From NCBI RefSeq assembly GCF_914767665.1, contig NC_059506.1:17089825-17153824 (forward strand): DNA of 64,000 nucleotides, read 5' to 3'. This document shows, in pieces, positions 46,737-58,185 of the stretch (position 1 is its first letter; each line of letters opens with the position of its first letter). The position numbers and the translations under genes were made by a program. Below the pieces are notes generated by a model. The model made no database searches and had not been told where the DNA came from. It worked only from the letters and a program-made list of their open reading frames with translations. This stretch comes from Harmonia axyridis. Lineage: Eukaryota > Arthropoda > Insecta > Coleoptera > Coccinellidae.

Positions 46737-48950
46737 GGTAGCTTTCTAGAAACAGAGTTTCAGATCGCTTTGAATAATCAATCAAGTAGTAGCTTTCTCG
46801 AAACAGAGTTTCAGATAGCTCGAATAGTCAATCAAGTGGTAGCTTTCTCGAAACAGAGTTTCAGATAGCTCGAATAGTCAATCAAGTGGTAGCTTTCTCG
46901 AAACAGAGTTTCAGATAGCTCGAATAGTCAATCAAGTGGTAGCTTTCTCGAAACAGAGTTTCAGATAGCTCGAATAATCAATCAAGTAGTAGCTTTCTCG
47001 AAACATAGTTTCAGATAGCTCGAATAATCAATCAAGTAGTAGCTTTCTCGAAACATAGTTTCAGATAGCTCGAATAGTCAATCAAGTGGTAGCTTTCTCG
47101 AAACAGAGTTTCAGATAGCTCGAATAATCAATCAAGTAGTAGCTTTCTCGAAACATAGTTTCAGATAGCTCGAATAATCAATCAAGTAGTAGCTTCCTCG
47201 AAACATAGTTTCAGATAGCTCGAATAGTCAATCAAGTGGTAGCTTTCTCGAAACAGAGTTTCAGATAGCTCGAATAATCAATCAAGTAGTAGCTTTCTCG
47301 AAACATAGTTTCAGATAGCTCGAATAATCAATCAAGTAGTAGCTTTCTCGAAACATAGTTTCAGATAGCTCGAATAGTCAATCAAGTGGTAGCTTTCTCG
47401 AAACATAGTTTCAGATAGCTCGAATAATCAATCAAGTAGTAGCTTTCTCGAAACAGAGTTTCAGATAGCTCGAATAATCAATCAAGTAGTAGCTTTCTCG
47501 AAACAGAGTTTCAGATAGCTCGAATAATCAATCAAGTAGTAGCTTTCTCGAAACAGAGTTTCAGATAGCTCGAATAATCAATCAAGTAGTAGCTTTCTCG
47601 AAACATAGTTTCAGATAGCTCGAATAATCAATCAAGTAGTAGCTTTCTCGAAACAGAGTTTCAGATAGCTCGTATAATCAATCAAGTAGTAGCTTTCTCG
47701 AAACATAGTTTCAGATAGCTCGAATAATCAATCAAGTAGTAGCTTTCTCGAAACATAGTTTCAGATAGCTCGAATAATCAATCAAGTAGTAGCTTTCTCG
47801 AAACAGAGTTTCAGATAGCTCGAATAATCAATCAAGTGGTAGCTTTCTCGAAACAGAGTTTCAGATAGCTCGAATAATCAATCAAGTAGTAGCTTTCTCG
47901 AAACATAGTTTCAGATAGCTCGAATAATCAATCAAGTAGTAGCTTTCTCGAAATATAGTTTCAGATAGCTCGAATAATCAATCAAGTAGTAGCTTTCTCG
48001 AAACATAGTTTCAGATAGCTCGAATAGTCAATCAAGTGGTAGCTTTCTCGAAACAGAGTTTCAGATAGCTCGAATAATCAATCAAGTAGTAGCTTTCTCG
48101 AAACATAGTTTCAGATAGCTCGAATAATCAATCAAGTAGTAGCTTTCTCGAAACATAGTTTCAGATAGCTCGAATAGTCAATCAAGTGGTAGCTTTCTCG
48201 AAACAGAGTTTCAGATAGCTCGAATAATCAATCAAGTAGTAGCTTTCTCGAAACATAGTTTCAGATAGCTCGAATAGTCAATCAAGTGGTAGCTTTCTCG
48301 AAACAGAGTTTCAGATAGCTCGAATAATCAATCAAGTAGTAGCTTTCTCGAAACAGAGTTTCAGATAGCTCGAATAATCAATCAAGTAGTAGCTTTCTCG
48401 AAACATAGTTTCAGATAGCTCGAATAGTCAATCAAGTGGTAGCTTTCTCGAAACAGAGTTTCAGATAGCTCGAATAATCAATCAAGTAGTAGCTTTCTCG
48501 AAACATAGTTTCAGATAGCTCGAATAATCAATCAAGTAGTAGCTTTCTCGAAACATAGTTTCAGATAGCTCGAATAGTCAATCAAGTGGTAGCTTTCTCG
48601 AAACAGAGTTTCAGATAGCTCGAATAATCAATCAAGTAGTAGCTTTCTCGAAACATAGTTTCAGATAGCTCGAATAATCAATCAAGTAGTAGCTTTCTCG
48701 AAACATAGTTTCAGATAGCTCGAATAGTCAATCAAGTGGTAGCTTTCTCGAAACAGAGTTTCAGATAGCTCGAATAATCAATCAAGTAGTAGCTTTCTCG
48801 AAACATAGTTTCAGATAGCTCGAATAATCAATCAAGTAGTAGCTTTCTCGAAACATAGTTTCAGATAGCTCGAATAGTCAATCAAGTGGTAGCTTTCTCG
48901 AAACATAGTTTCAGATAGCTCGAATACACAAACAAGTGGTAGATTTCTCT
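46737..48950. repeat. 50-bp tandem array, about 44 units, with 150-bp order
   Basis: The monomer is AGCTTTCTCGAAACAKAGTT followed by TCAGATAGCTCGAATARTCA and ATCAAGTRGT. The spacing stays exactly 50 bp from about 46791 to 48930 without a single indel. Three linked variant sites (AGAG/ATAG, AATA/AGTC region, GGT/AGT) follow a three-monomer pattern at both ends of the array, giving 150-bp higher-order units. The middle (about 47420-47990) is uniform. The first unit is 51 bp and carries TTTCTAG like the outlying copies. Confidence 0.97.
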
Positions 48951-49118
48951 GAAAAGACAACTTATAATTATTGTTATTCCTATTTATCAATAAACTCACC
49001 TACTTACTTACTTATAAGTTTCAGCCCTAATTAAAAAACAGTTTCATATTGCATCCAATAATATCTAAAATAGTTATGTTAACATTATTGATTTGAGGTC
49101 AGAGAATAAAGATTATTA

Positions 49119-49863
49119 TTATATAAGGGTAATTTTGGGCAATGAAGTACAACAACATAAACAGTGCTTTAATGAAGTAAGTAAATTGCTCTTGTTAAAA
49201 GGGGTTTTGTTGTACAAATAAGTTGCGCATTGAGTAGCTAGGCCCCAAAAAGATAGTGAAAATCCTGAAGTTACAAGTAAAGCTCGAATGCGTTCTTCTA
49301 AAGTGCGATTCAATCTTTCAATTGTACCATTATGTTCTGAGTATATGGTTCAGCTGTTTGTAATTGTACTTATCAAGTATTAATGTAGTCACATTGCCTG
49401 TGAATTCTATTTCATTGTGACATCTTATAAGTTTAAATGAATATTTCTCAGAAAACATTGATTTTAAAGTTCTTAAACTTTGCTCTAAACACTCAGGTAC
49501 TTGTATTTTGGATTTTAATACAAAAGTTTGCAAAAAGCAAGTTTAATTATCAAGAAAGGTTAGAATATATTTATTCTTGTTAACAAATGTGGCTGGTGTG
49601 ATTAGACCAATTAAATCTGTGTGAATTATTTCACATGATCTATTTGACCCATTTCTGGCTTTGTTTATCCTTTTCCTAGTTAATTTCGATAGAGAGCATG
49701 TGGAGGATTTTTCCATTGCTTTTTTTTTTTTGTAAATAAATTCCGTCATACCTGTTGACACATTCGGTAATTTATTCAAGTACGTAGAGGAAATGTGAGC
49801 ACACCTTTCATGCCACAATTCCCCCTCCGATTCTAACAATTCTACTGTTCGAGTCACTATCAT
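49119..49863 (-). pseudogene. Copia Gag-pre-integrase and integrase region, broken
   Basis: Minus-strand frames at 49863-49543, 49533-49330 and 49313-49119 together follow a copia polyprotein: LWHERCAHISSTYLNKLPN (Gag-pre-integrase), a run with IIHTDLIG and ILTFLDN (start of the DDE integrase core), IRCHNEIEF, and RTLEERIRALLVTSGFSLSF then WGLATQCATYLYNKTPF (after the catalytic glutamate). Frameshifts and stops separate the frames. The zinc-binding histidines and cysteines are only partly present. The text ends abruptly near 49119 where the reverse transcriptase should follow. Confidence 0.85.
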
Positions 49864-49865
49864 AC

Positions 49866-50838
49866 ATTATAAATCCTTCTCATACTCACTTTCTTTACAT
49901 ACCTATAACCTATAGCAGAGTTACCCTGGATAGGGACATACATTTTGAGTGTGGAAGTAGGTACCACACTTCTCACCTTGGTTTTTTTTTTTTTTTTTTT
50001 CAATTCTATAGGTATCCATTTTTCTATTTCTTCTTTGGAGTATAAATCAGTCATGCTTATTCTTTTCTTGAAATCAATATTTCTTCTTTGGTTCTGATTT
50101 TCATTATGCTTCATTTCCTTCATTGGGATTGTGTGTTTACTTCTCTTCCATGTTTAACTTTCTTCACTCTCATTTTTTCCTTTTTCGGATGCGAGTATTG
50201 AAGTTTCTCAGGTGTTCTGGCAAGCTTCTCATCATATTATAATAATTAGAATATAGATTTCCAGATTCATATCAATTCTCAATTTTAATTTTGCCAAGAA
50301 TCTAGCAATCAATAGATCTTCAAATACTGTTCTCAGTTTTCTGTATTCTTCGATACTGTTTTGAAATTCTGTTACGAATTTTATAGGACAGTCATAATCA
50401 CGAAAATGCAACTTATTATAGTTTTCTTCAATAACAATAAATTCTTAATGTTTTTGACCAGAAAACATTTCTAGGATCTGCTTATATTTACTATTAGCAG
50501 ATTTTACTTTTCGACAGACTTTTTGCAATCCCCTTAGATAGTGTTGATATTAAATATTGCATTGCTTGAGCATCATGAAGAACTCTATTACCAAAAGGCA
50601 TATTGTTAGACAAACTTCCATATTCTTCAGTTAGGAAATTTAGTAGATTCAATGAACGAAGTCCCAGTTAAAGTCTAACCCTTCATTGGCAGGAGTTTCA
50701 TTTACTTGCTGTTTTATTAAAGTAGCCAGATCTGTATTATTCACTGCCTCTTCTTGGTGTGGAGATGTAACCATCCAATCAAGGTCTTCAATTTGAGCTT
50801 CTGTATTGATGGGAACGTCATATTCTTGGTTGTTGTCC
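49866..50838 (-). pseudogene. Copia Gag remnant
   Basis: Begins MDNNQEYDVPINTEAQ at 50840 shortly after the primer site and stops after 63 codons. In other frames the text continues as Gag (for example FVTEFQNSIEEYRKLRTVFE near 50370) to a frame at 50123-49860 with MKEMKHNENQNQRR. No zinc knuckle is found. A few stops and frameshifts break it. Confidence 0.75.
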
Positions 50839-50916
50839 ATTTTATTATATGGGATTTATTTCAATTATTTCACAATGATATCGACAAAAATACTGTTTTC
50901 AAAAATTAAGAGTTAT

Positions 50917-50930
50917 TCGCTCTGCTACCA
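50917..50930 (-). promoter_or_regulatory. Primer-binding site for initiator Met tRNA
   Basis: Minus strand TGGTAGCAGAGCGA directly follows the 5' LTR. It is complementary to the 3' end of insect initiator tRNA-Met (ending CUCUGCUACCA), giving 14 matching bases. Confidence 0.9.
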
Positions 50931-51278
50931 ACTTAGATATCTCGTATTCAACACCATTAACTATACTTTCTTTTTAACCAGATTTATCGAAAAACACGTG
51001 AGTTACATCCACCACTTTCAGTCATCGAATGAAACATGGAAAATTCACGTAACGGTCATTAACCGTTCCTTTACCACCAGGTGGACTAGTTGTCCTCTAT
51101 GACTGTTTGTCTATAGGCCACTAGAAGGACTCATCGTCCTTCATACGCTAGTTCGTCTATTCACCGCTAGATGAACCAATTGTCCTCTATAATCTAGTTC
51201 ATCTAGCTGCCGCTAGATGGACTAATCGATTTGTTGTAGGCATGTTTAAAAAAGAGTTACACAGGGTGAACTCTAACA
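50931..51278 (-). repeat. 5' LTR (348 bp)
   Basis: Direct copy of 45224-45571 with two substitutions. The primer site begins at the very next base inside the element. Confidence 0.93.
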
Positions 51279-51669
51279 ATAAAATTTAGTTGAAAGGTTT
51301 TTTTTACTTATCCGAATTGATCATTTCACGTTACCCTTCAATTATACAGTCCCAACAAAATATTACAAATGCTAATGTATTGAATATTTTTAGGAATACT
51401 TCAGAAAGTCACATATCCATTTTTATTTATTTATTAAGAGATAACTCAATTCACATAAAATGTGTCTAAAAATAAATTTATATAACTAGGTTGTTTGAAA
51501 CTACTCATATTGATACCTATTTATCGAATTATATTATTGCTTGACTAATGAATCATCAAAAATAATGAGAATTCAATTGAAAATATTTCACTTATGAGAT
51601 GTATTTATTTTGAAAATATATTCGGCATATTATACAACTATTCTAAAATAATTAAAATGTGATAGAGAA

Positions 51670-52745
51670 GTATCATCAGTGTGCCCTGAAAAAAATATAT
51701 AGAATTTCAGAGTACATGTCCAAATATTTATAAGGAATTTTTCCAATATTGTGTAAAGGTACCTTAGATTTGAAGGCAATGTATTTTTGGCACAATTCTT
51801 GCGAAATGCCAAATAAAACAGATAATGCCACATATGAAAGATCACATTTCAATTTGATTAAAACTAAAACAATACGCTGCTTGATTGTTAAAAGATGTGA
51901 TCTTTGATCACTGTAAATAGATTGTACTGCTTCTACTATTGTATCTAATAGTTTCATATTATTGATGAGACCAGTAAAACTGTTTAGAGCACTATCTGTT
52001 GTTATTAGGTCACATAAAGAAGATACTTTAGGATTATTCACTTGCACTTTGAAATCCTTGAAAGTTTTAGGCCCATTGTAATCAGGCTGACCCTGAAGAA
52101 GCCGCAATAGACCTTGTGCAGCTTCGATTTCATCTTGGGAAGTAGATTGTAGAGCAGGTTCGATTTTTTCACAAGAGCATTCTTCAGCAACAAGTTTTTC
52201 TTTGTTGATATTTCTTTATTTCAATCTTTCAGATCTACTACTAAAATATTCAGGTTCTTCTTTTGTGGTAGTAGATCCAACAGGAAGATTTCTGGAAGCC
52301 ACAGCAGTCTTTATCAAACATTTTTTTTGTGTAGAACTGGAATCTGTAAACGATAACTATTATTATTATCCCCATAAATATAATCTGAAATTTCATGTGC
52401 TATCAGTGCTTACCTCGATAAAAATAATCATCATCGATAAAATGCAGGGAACATAGGTACATTCATATTTCTTGTCACTGGGTTATCGATTTTGAATTTC
52501 AGTTGCCAAGCTTTTTGTCGATTCATCAGCACTTTACTCCCCAATTTCCCTTCCACCCAAACACGATATTTATTACCAGTTTGAGGGAAAGCATGGAACT
52601 TGATATTTGAACTTTTTTTTCCCAGGAAGAACACTGAGGAACTGAACAATAGCGATTCGAACGACTCATAACTATTGAAATGATTTAAAAAATATATAAA
52701 TATTTGTAGAATATCACACCAAAACAAAGCAGAATGCAAGAACCT
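51670..52745 (-). pseudogene. THAP + HTH_Tnp_4 transposase remnant (Harbinger/THAP type)
   Basis: Near 52620-52440 the minus strand reads SNIKFHAFPQTGNKYRVW and QKAWQLKFKI, the middle of a THAP DNA-binding domain (family pattern FHxFPxD...RxxW). After a linker, 52107-51676 contains HLLTIKQRIVLVLIKLKCDL followed by SYVALSVLFGIS, a helix-turn-helix typical of DDE_Tnp_4 (Harbinger-like) proteins carrying THAP domains. The catalytic part that should follow is missing; the LTR element is inserted just downstream at 51283. Stops interrupt the linker. Confidence 0.6.
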
Positions 52746-52863
52746 CAGAGAAATGAAAAGGACTGACTACCAGGACTACCTCTGACTTCTGAGGCAAGAA
52801 CCATGTCAACATTTCTAGTTACTCTGATTGTCACCAGGTGGCGTAGCGCTTATGTTGATTCGC

Positions 52864-52905
52864 CATAGACCTATAATAACATGGACTGGCCCTCACGTGG
52901 TTTCT
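52864..52905. repeat. P-type element left end, solo
   Basis: CATAGACCTATAATAACATG followed by GACTGGCCCTC matches the left end of the element at 55334. A partner right end with an 8-bp duplication is not found. Confidence 0.55.
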
Positions 52906-53215
52906 ACCACGTTCCAATCTAAAAAAATCGACGTTTCCAATCCAAAAAAATATTTTGTCCAAATTTGTATTTTACCAAGAGGAATTTTAATGAATAAATC
53001 GATAATTTTAAGCAATATTGCAGAAGTAGTAATGTGGAATTATCGAATTAGGAAGTCTTAATATGAATATCATGATTTAATTCTCCTAAAGTACCTATGA
53101 TATTCAAAAATTACAAATTATCCTGTGGCGACCGTAACTCCGGTTCAAAAACCCGATGTTTTGCCCCGTATCACGTGGTCTCCGATTGGAACTTTGTCAA
53201 ACTAGTGCAATGCGT

Positions 53216-53641
53216 ATTGACCATATTCACCGTCGCCATATTGTTATGCGACAATACCAACTACCCAGTGTTCCCAACGAAGAAATATTGAGTTTACTAG
53301 AAAAATTCCACAATATAAAGTTTATAAGTGAAGTTTATGTGTACCTTTTCTGGCTGCTACGCCAGATAGGCTTGTTTGAGACAACATTGTGCAAAAATTT
53401 CACCTTTTGGAAATAAAAAGATTAGTGAAAGGTGGTTTTCTGAACAAATTAATTGTGGCCGAGTGTATAAATGAATGCTTCGCTCCATTTTTGGAAATAG
53501 TCAGTGGAAGAATAGTCTTTATGGCTGATAGTATTTTTGATATTAGCGGTATTTTTGTAGTAAACTCAATATTTCTCCGTTGGGAACACTGGGTAGTTGG
53601 TATTGTCGCATAACAATATGGCGACGGTGAATATGGTCAAT
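53216..53641. mobile_element. 426-bp MITE with about 90-bp inverted ends
   Basis: ATTGACCATATTCACCGTCG at the left is exactly inverse to the right end, and the match runs about 90 bp (GCCATATTGTTATGCGACAA, then CCAACTACCCAGTG, then AAATATTGAGTTTACTA) with about three differences. A short copy of one end is at 34374-34415. The interior is not coding. Confidence 0.9.
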
Positions 53642-54339
53642 TAGCTCTATTTCTCTCTAATGAGCGTTTCCATTCCCAACACCAAAAAGGAAAGCATAGA
53701 CTCCTTCCATGTATTATTAGTTCAATGATGTAATCTGTGGTCCATCGGCTTCGCTTGCATAGAACAAGTATGTATAGAATGGAAACTCTCATGATAAAAT
53801 TGACACTGCTTTCAGCGACCTCTTTCGGTTGTTTGTGAAATTATAAAATGAGCGCGCGAAAATTTGAAATGCTTTGTATTGAAAATATTTCAATTCAATT
53901 CAAGATTTTGAATGTGAAAATAAACAACGTACGAAAATAAGGTAATAAGCATTTCTTTTTGAATGAGCTATATTACCATTATATTCCTGTACGAGTTCTT
54001 TCACATCCAATATATTTGACAAGAATAGAGGCTTAAGTTCAGAGAAAACACAAATTCATATAAAAAAATCATCTATTTAAAATTTTACATTTTTTTAAAT
54101 ATTTCTAGTATGCCAAATTTTTAATGTGTCCTTCACAATTGCATATTCAGGCTATCAAACAGCTTATCCATAAAAATGATCAGCTCTGCAGTGCCCACAG
54201 CCTCTAGTGTCAATTAATTGTTGTCCTCGATATCTGTAGGAAGCAAAACATTCATAAGTACTTATATTTTCATCAAATTTATTGCAATAAATAGTTCTTA
54301 ATTGACTCAATCAGAATTGAAAACTTTAATATACCATTT

Positions 54340-55130
54340 GTTTAAAATGTTGGAACTCACAACTACTTCCAAAAGTGTGCCCGATTAAAAGCTGTTGGAG
54401 AAACATAATTCATCAGTCTACTGAAATTTGCTGATGAATTAAGTTTCTCTACATTTTTTAGCCGCTCTTTGTATGATGAAACTTTTTTTGGATAATTCTC
54501 AGTTTTCTACTCTGATCAATCAGACATTTTGATAGATAACGTTCATTTTCAGTTAACCTTTTTCTATATATTATTGAAGTTTTCTGAGGGTGCTTAAAAT
54601 TCTTCAAAGTCTCTGTTGATGCTTCCCTCTCAACATCACTTTGGAGATGTATTCCTTCAGTGTCATGAACTTCTCCATCTTCCCCTTGATTTGAAGATCC
54701 TGTGAAATATAAATAGAAAAGTAAATAATAATTTTCTTGCCAATCATATATATTTATATATACATATGCAAAACTACTATTGAGGGTAAGTTTTTAAACA
54801 AAGATAATATTTATGGACAGCCGAAACATTCGTCTACGGTTAGCACTTCTCCTTGAGGACTATACTTAATCGCTTATCGTTTAACTTTTACACAGAAGAA
54901 AATATAACAAAATTTAACTCACCAGGAAGAAATAATTCAGGGATAGCAGTTGTCAAATTCCTTTAAGGCTATCTAATTTCACTTCTTACAAATTTGTTGA
55001 GGAGTTTTAGAGTTGAGCAATGGATAACTAACTTTTTCGAGCCAAAGTTTGAAAATTGTTGGCTGCTTCTCTTCATATCTCCACAGTTAGGAACACAATA
55101 TTTGTTGGATTTCAAAGTTGACTGCGACAT
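54340..55130 (-). pseudogene. THAP/coiled-coil P-type transposase remnant
   Basis: On the minus strand from 55130: MSQSTLKSNKYCVPNCGDMK, a THAP-like start (C-x-x-x-C), then after stops AIPELFLPG, recalling the closing AVPTIF motif, ending at a GTGAGT. After a CACAG acceptor near 54705 the text is SSNQGEDGEVHDTEGIHLQS and a basic leucine-rich coiled coil (RKRLTENERYLSKCLIDQSR). This order (THAP then coiled coil) fits P-element transposases. The catalytic domain is absent. Confidence 0.5.
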
Positions 55131-55333
55131 AATAAATCTCTTACCAAAAATAAGGTTCGACGGATCAACTGAAAATTTTTGAGGTTAAGTAAATAATTCT
55201 CGAGGTAAACAGAAAATCAGCGATGCGAGCGGTCTCTGGAAGGTGTTGGTGGAACTAAATTACTGTTTCAGAGTTTAGTACCTCAGTTTCTCCTCTATAT
55301 ATACTTACTCTATGTTCGCTTGTCTGCTCTTGG

Positions 55334-58185
55334 CATAGACCTTATATCACATGGACAGGCCCTAACGAGACTTTCACGAAGAGTTCGCGTCAGGCTGAAT
55401 ATGAAAGAGAGAGATGCAGCTAGATGAGTCAATGTCAAAATCATATGACCAAAACATTGGACTTACGTTTGGAAAATCTTGAATTTTCCTTTTATTCTGA
55501 ATGAAACTCATTGTTATTTTGATATTTTGGAATTCTAGCAATGTAAACGAGGGTTATAATTGCTTGAAATCTTTCTTATATTAATCTATTTTCGACTATC
55601 AAAAGTTTAATTTTTGTTTGAGAATTTATGGAAAAAGCTATAATAAATAATATTTTTATTATTTATATACCAAGAAAGGAAAGCATTTTTTCCTTAGGTA
55701 TGTATATAGTCTTTTCTACTACTTTTAAGGTCGTCATTTTTATCAGTCAGGGAGGAAAATGGTACTTCTACTCCTGCCGGGAGGAAAACATTTTTCCTTC
55801 CTTCTTTAGGGGCGAGAATGAAGTTTTCTATTAAGAATATTAAGATAGTAGAAAAAATATATTTTTTATTCTATCGCAACTTAAAATGAGAATAATTTTC
55901 ATATATTTTTATCAAGTGAAAATCGTTATATTATGTTATTATTGAGTGAAGATGATCATTCTTTCAAATGTTTGGTTGGAATAATCAATTCAATATAGAC
56001 TAATTCTTAAATATAACCATTTAAAGATTCAAAATGAAAGTATACTGCTTAGTAATCACCTATTTGTGTTGTTCTATTTTATTACTTTGGCTTTCGACAA
56101 CCAAAATTCTAAGTACAAATATTATTCATGGTAGAATGAAAAATCATTTCTACAAACAATTTTATCGTTTAAATACAATCAGTTATGTCTATTACATTTC
56201 ATTCTTCAATTTTGTATTACTTCCAACTAGTTTAGTTCAAGTCACTTATCAATTTGATAATAGTAAAATCTTTCAAAAAATTGTTTCCAGATAACACAGG
56301 CAATTAAAAAAAAGAGAGTTTATGAAGAATTGTATTCATTAAGTTTTTATTGCTGTTCAAAATACATTATTACAATAAATGATTTGAAAAATGGTCCGAC
56401 TCTAGCCTATCAGCGCATGAGGAAGAACATATTGGCAGTCGGATTTCTCACTCCACTAAGGAGGATATTCACTCTCCCAATCATTTAATATCCATGATAT
56501 TGAAAAATATCAGGATTAAGCTCTACCTCTTCTTAGTTCTAAACTCCTCCAAATCTTGAAATTTATGGGTCTTCTTCTCCTTATCTCTCCAAGGATCAGT
56601 TATGATACATTCATTTTTCCTGAAAAATACATATCATAACGTTATAAGTTGTTGTTCTCATACGTTGAAAGTAATTTTCAACTAAATAACAATTCAAGAT
56701 ACCCATTTTCAGCCTTTCATTGAATGGGCTTCTCTAAAGATGAATTTTTAAGCCACGGCACAGAATATGTTCCTCATTTAGTATGGCAATCTAAAAAACT
56801 GAAAATTTCAAACTATTTGAGCTTTAAATTTGATTTTTCTTGAATTGAACTTACATTATTATTGTTTAAATCACACCTAGTATCATAAGTATTTATGGAC
56901 TTGTCTGTACCAAACCAACTGTTGTGTTCTTAAGATCAATAATTTCCATTATATGTCTTATTGTATCATTTGGTATCATGTCCCTTTCAGATTTTCTAGC
57001 TGCTGTCCACTTCAGAGCTGTATGTTATTATGTTCCTAACTATTGAGTAAATTTTTTCTTATTACCTATTCACATTTATGTTTTTAATCGATAATATCCT
57101 ATTTAACATTGAGATTATTGGTTTTCTTTGGATGTTTCTCTCAGATAGTACTTCGTCTAGTGTTCCATTCTTGGAAATCCTCATTCCCAGGTTTCTAATT
57201 TCTAGTATTTCTAATATTAGTATTCAATCTGGGGGGAAAATCTTCCATGGCAGCAGCAGAGGATTTTGATATTATAAACAGTTGTACCGTCTCTGGTTGC
57301 CCCATCTCTTGCTGTTTTGTCTCTGGCTGGTCCTGTTCAATTTCTTTTGCAATAATTATTTATATGAATGAATAAAATAAAGGACGGAAAATAAATAGAT
57401 ATTTCACATCCATAAAAAATAAACTATTAATGTACCTTCAATATTATCTTCAAGACATTTATCTCCATAATTTAATCTCTCAGGCATATAATTGGAGAAA
57501 CTGAAAACTGAAGGAATAACATCTTTTTTCAGAGTTTTTGTACCATGAATATTAATAAATCATGTTGATGAAAACGGTTGCTGCATATTTTCAACAAGGA
57601 AAAAGGGTTGAAATCAATTCTTCTTCAGCTTTCATCCACTGTTCCCTTAATTTGTCATCCTTTGGAAAACTGTGAACTGATATTTCCTTTATGTATGAAT
57701 TCAGAGGGTATTAAAAGAAATAAATACTTACGAATGAAATTTCAACTTTTGGCTTTTTTCTATTCTCGCTGTACAATTGAAGGCTGCACGAGTGTGAGGC
57801 ATATTATTTGAAAATTAGTTCTTTTGGTGCTTAATTTCGTAATAGCAGATGGATTCTAGAAAAACATGAGCTTTCGATTAATTTTCAAGATGAAATCGGC
57901 CTTTCAATAAGTTTCATGAACTTATTGAAATCCGATAAAGATTTCACGGAATACTTACCGCTAATTCCTTTTATTAGAATGTTCAACACTTTTACAAATC
58001 GAATCAATCAAATTAACTATGTGTTCAATTCAGAATGAGAGAAAAATTAGCGATTTTCTGAATGTGAGTTCAATGTTTTGATCATATGATTTTGACATTG
58101 ACTCATCTAGCTCCATCTCTCTCTTTCATATGCGGCATGCCAGAATTTCTCTCTAAGGGCCTGTCCATTTGATATTAGGTCTATG
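55334..58185. mobile_element. P-superfamily DNA transposon with 8-bp duplication
   Basis: 2852 bp. Left end CATAGACCTTATATCACATG is inverse to the right end CATTTGATATTAGGTCTATG with some differences, and inverse similarity runs about 120 bp (for example GAGTCAATGTCAAAATCATA). Perfect 8-bp direct repeats GCTCTTGG flank it (55326-55333 and 58186-58193). Ends starting CA, 8-bp duplications and an internal THAP coding remnant are the hallmarks of the P superfamily. No complete transposase is present. Confidence 0.82.
57430..57802 (-). pseudogene. THAP domain of P-type transposase, broken
   Basis: Minus strand from 57802: MPHTRAAFNCTARIEKSQKL then KFHS at a GTAAGT, next segment FPKDDKLREQWMKAEEE (the FPxD...R..W part of THAP), then ICSNRFHQHDLL (C..HF region with phenylalanine kept) and TLKKDVIPSVF (the AVPTIF position). 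The pieces are in order but in different frames. It lies in the 55334-58185 element. Confidence 0.65.

Larger units (their letters stand above)
45219..51283 (-). mobile_element. Copia-type LTR retrotransposon with internal satellite array
   Basis: Element 45224-51278 is flanked by perfect 5-bp duplications ATAAA (45219-45223 and 51279-51283). Two direct 348-bp LTRs bound it. Coding remnants run on the minus strand, so the 5' LTR is at 50931-51278. Order on the minus strand: 5' LTR, tRNA primer site, Gag start, Gag, Gag-pre-integrase, integrase core ending near 49119, then a 50-bp tandem array with a LINE 3' fragment, a polypurine tract, and the 3' LTR. No reverse transcriptase or RNase H is present. 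In copia-type elements these follow the integrase, exactly where the array sits. Confidence 0.9.

Noticed and set aside
46647..46868. 73-codon frame entering the 50-bp array
   Set aside because: It starts in the LINE tail and its repeated peptide only reflects the DNA repeat.
46737..48950. CRISPR-like direct repeats
   Set aside because: The 50-bp units abut with no spacers, and the locus lies between eukaryotic LTRs. It is a tandem satellite.
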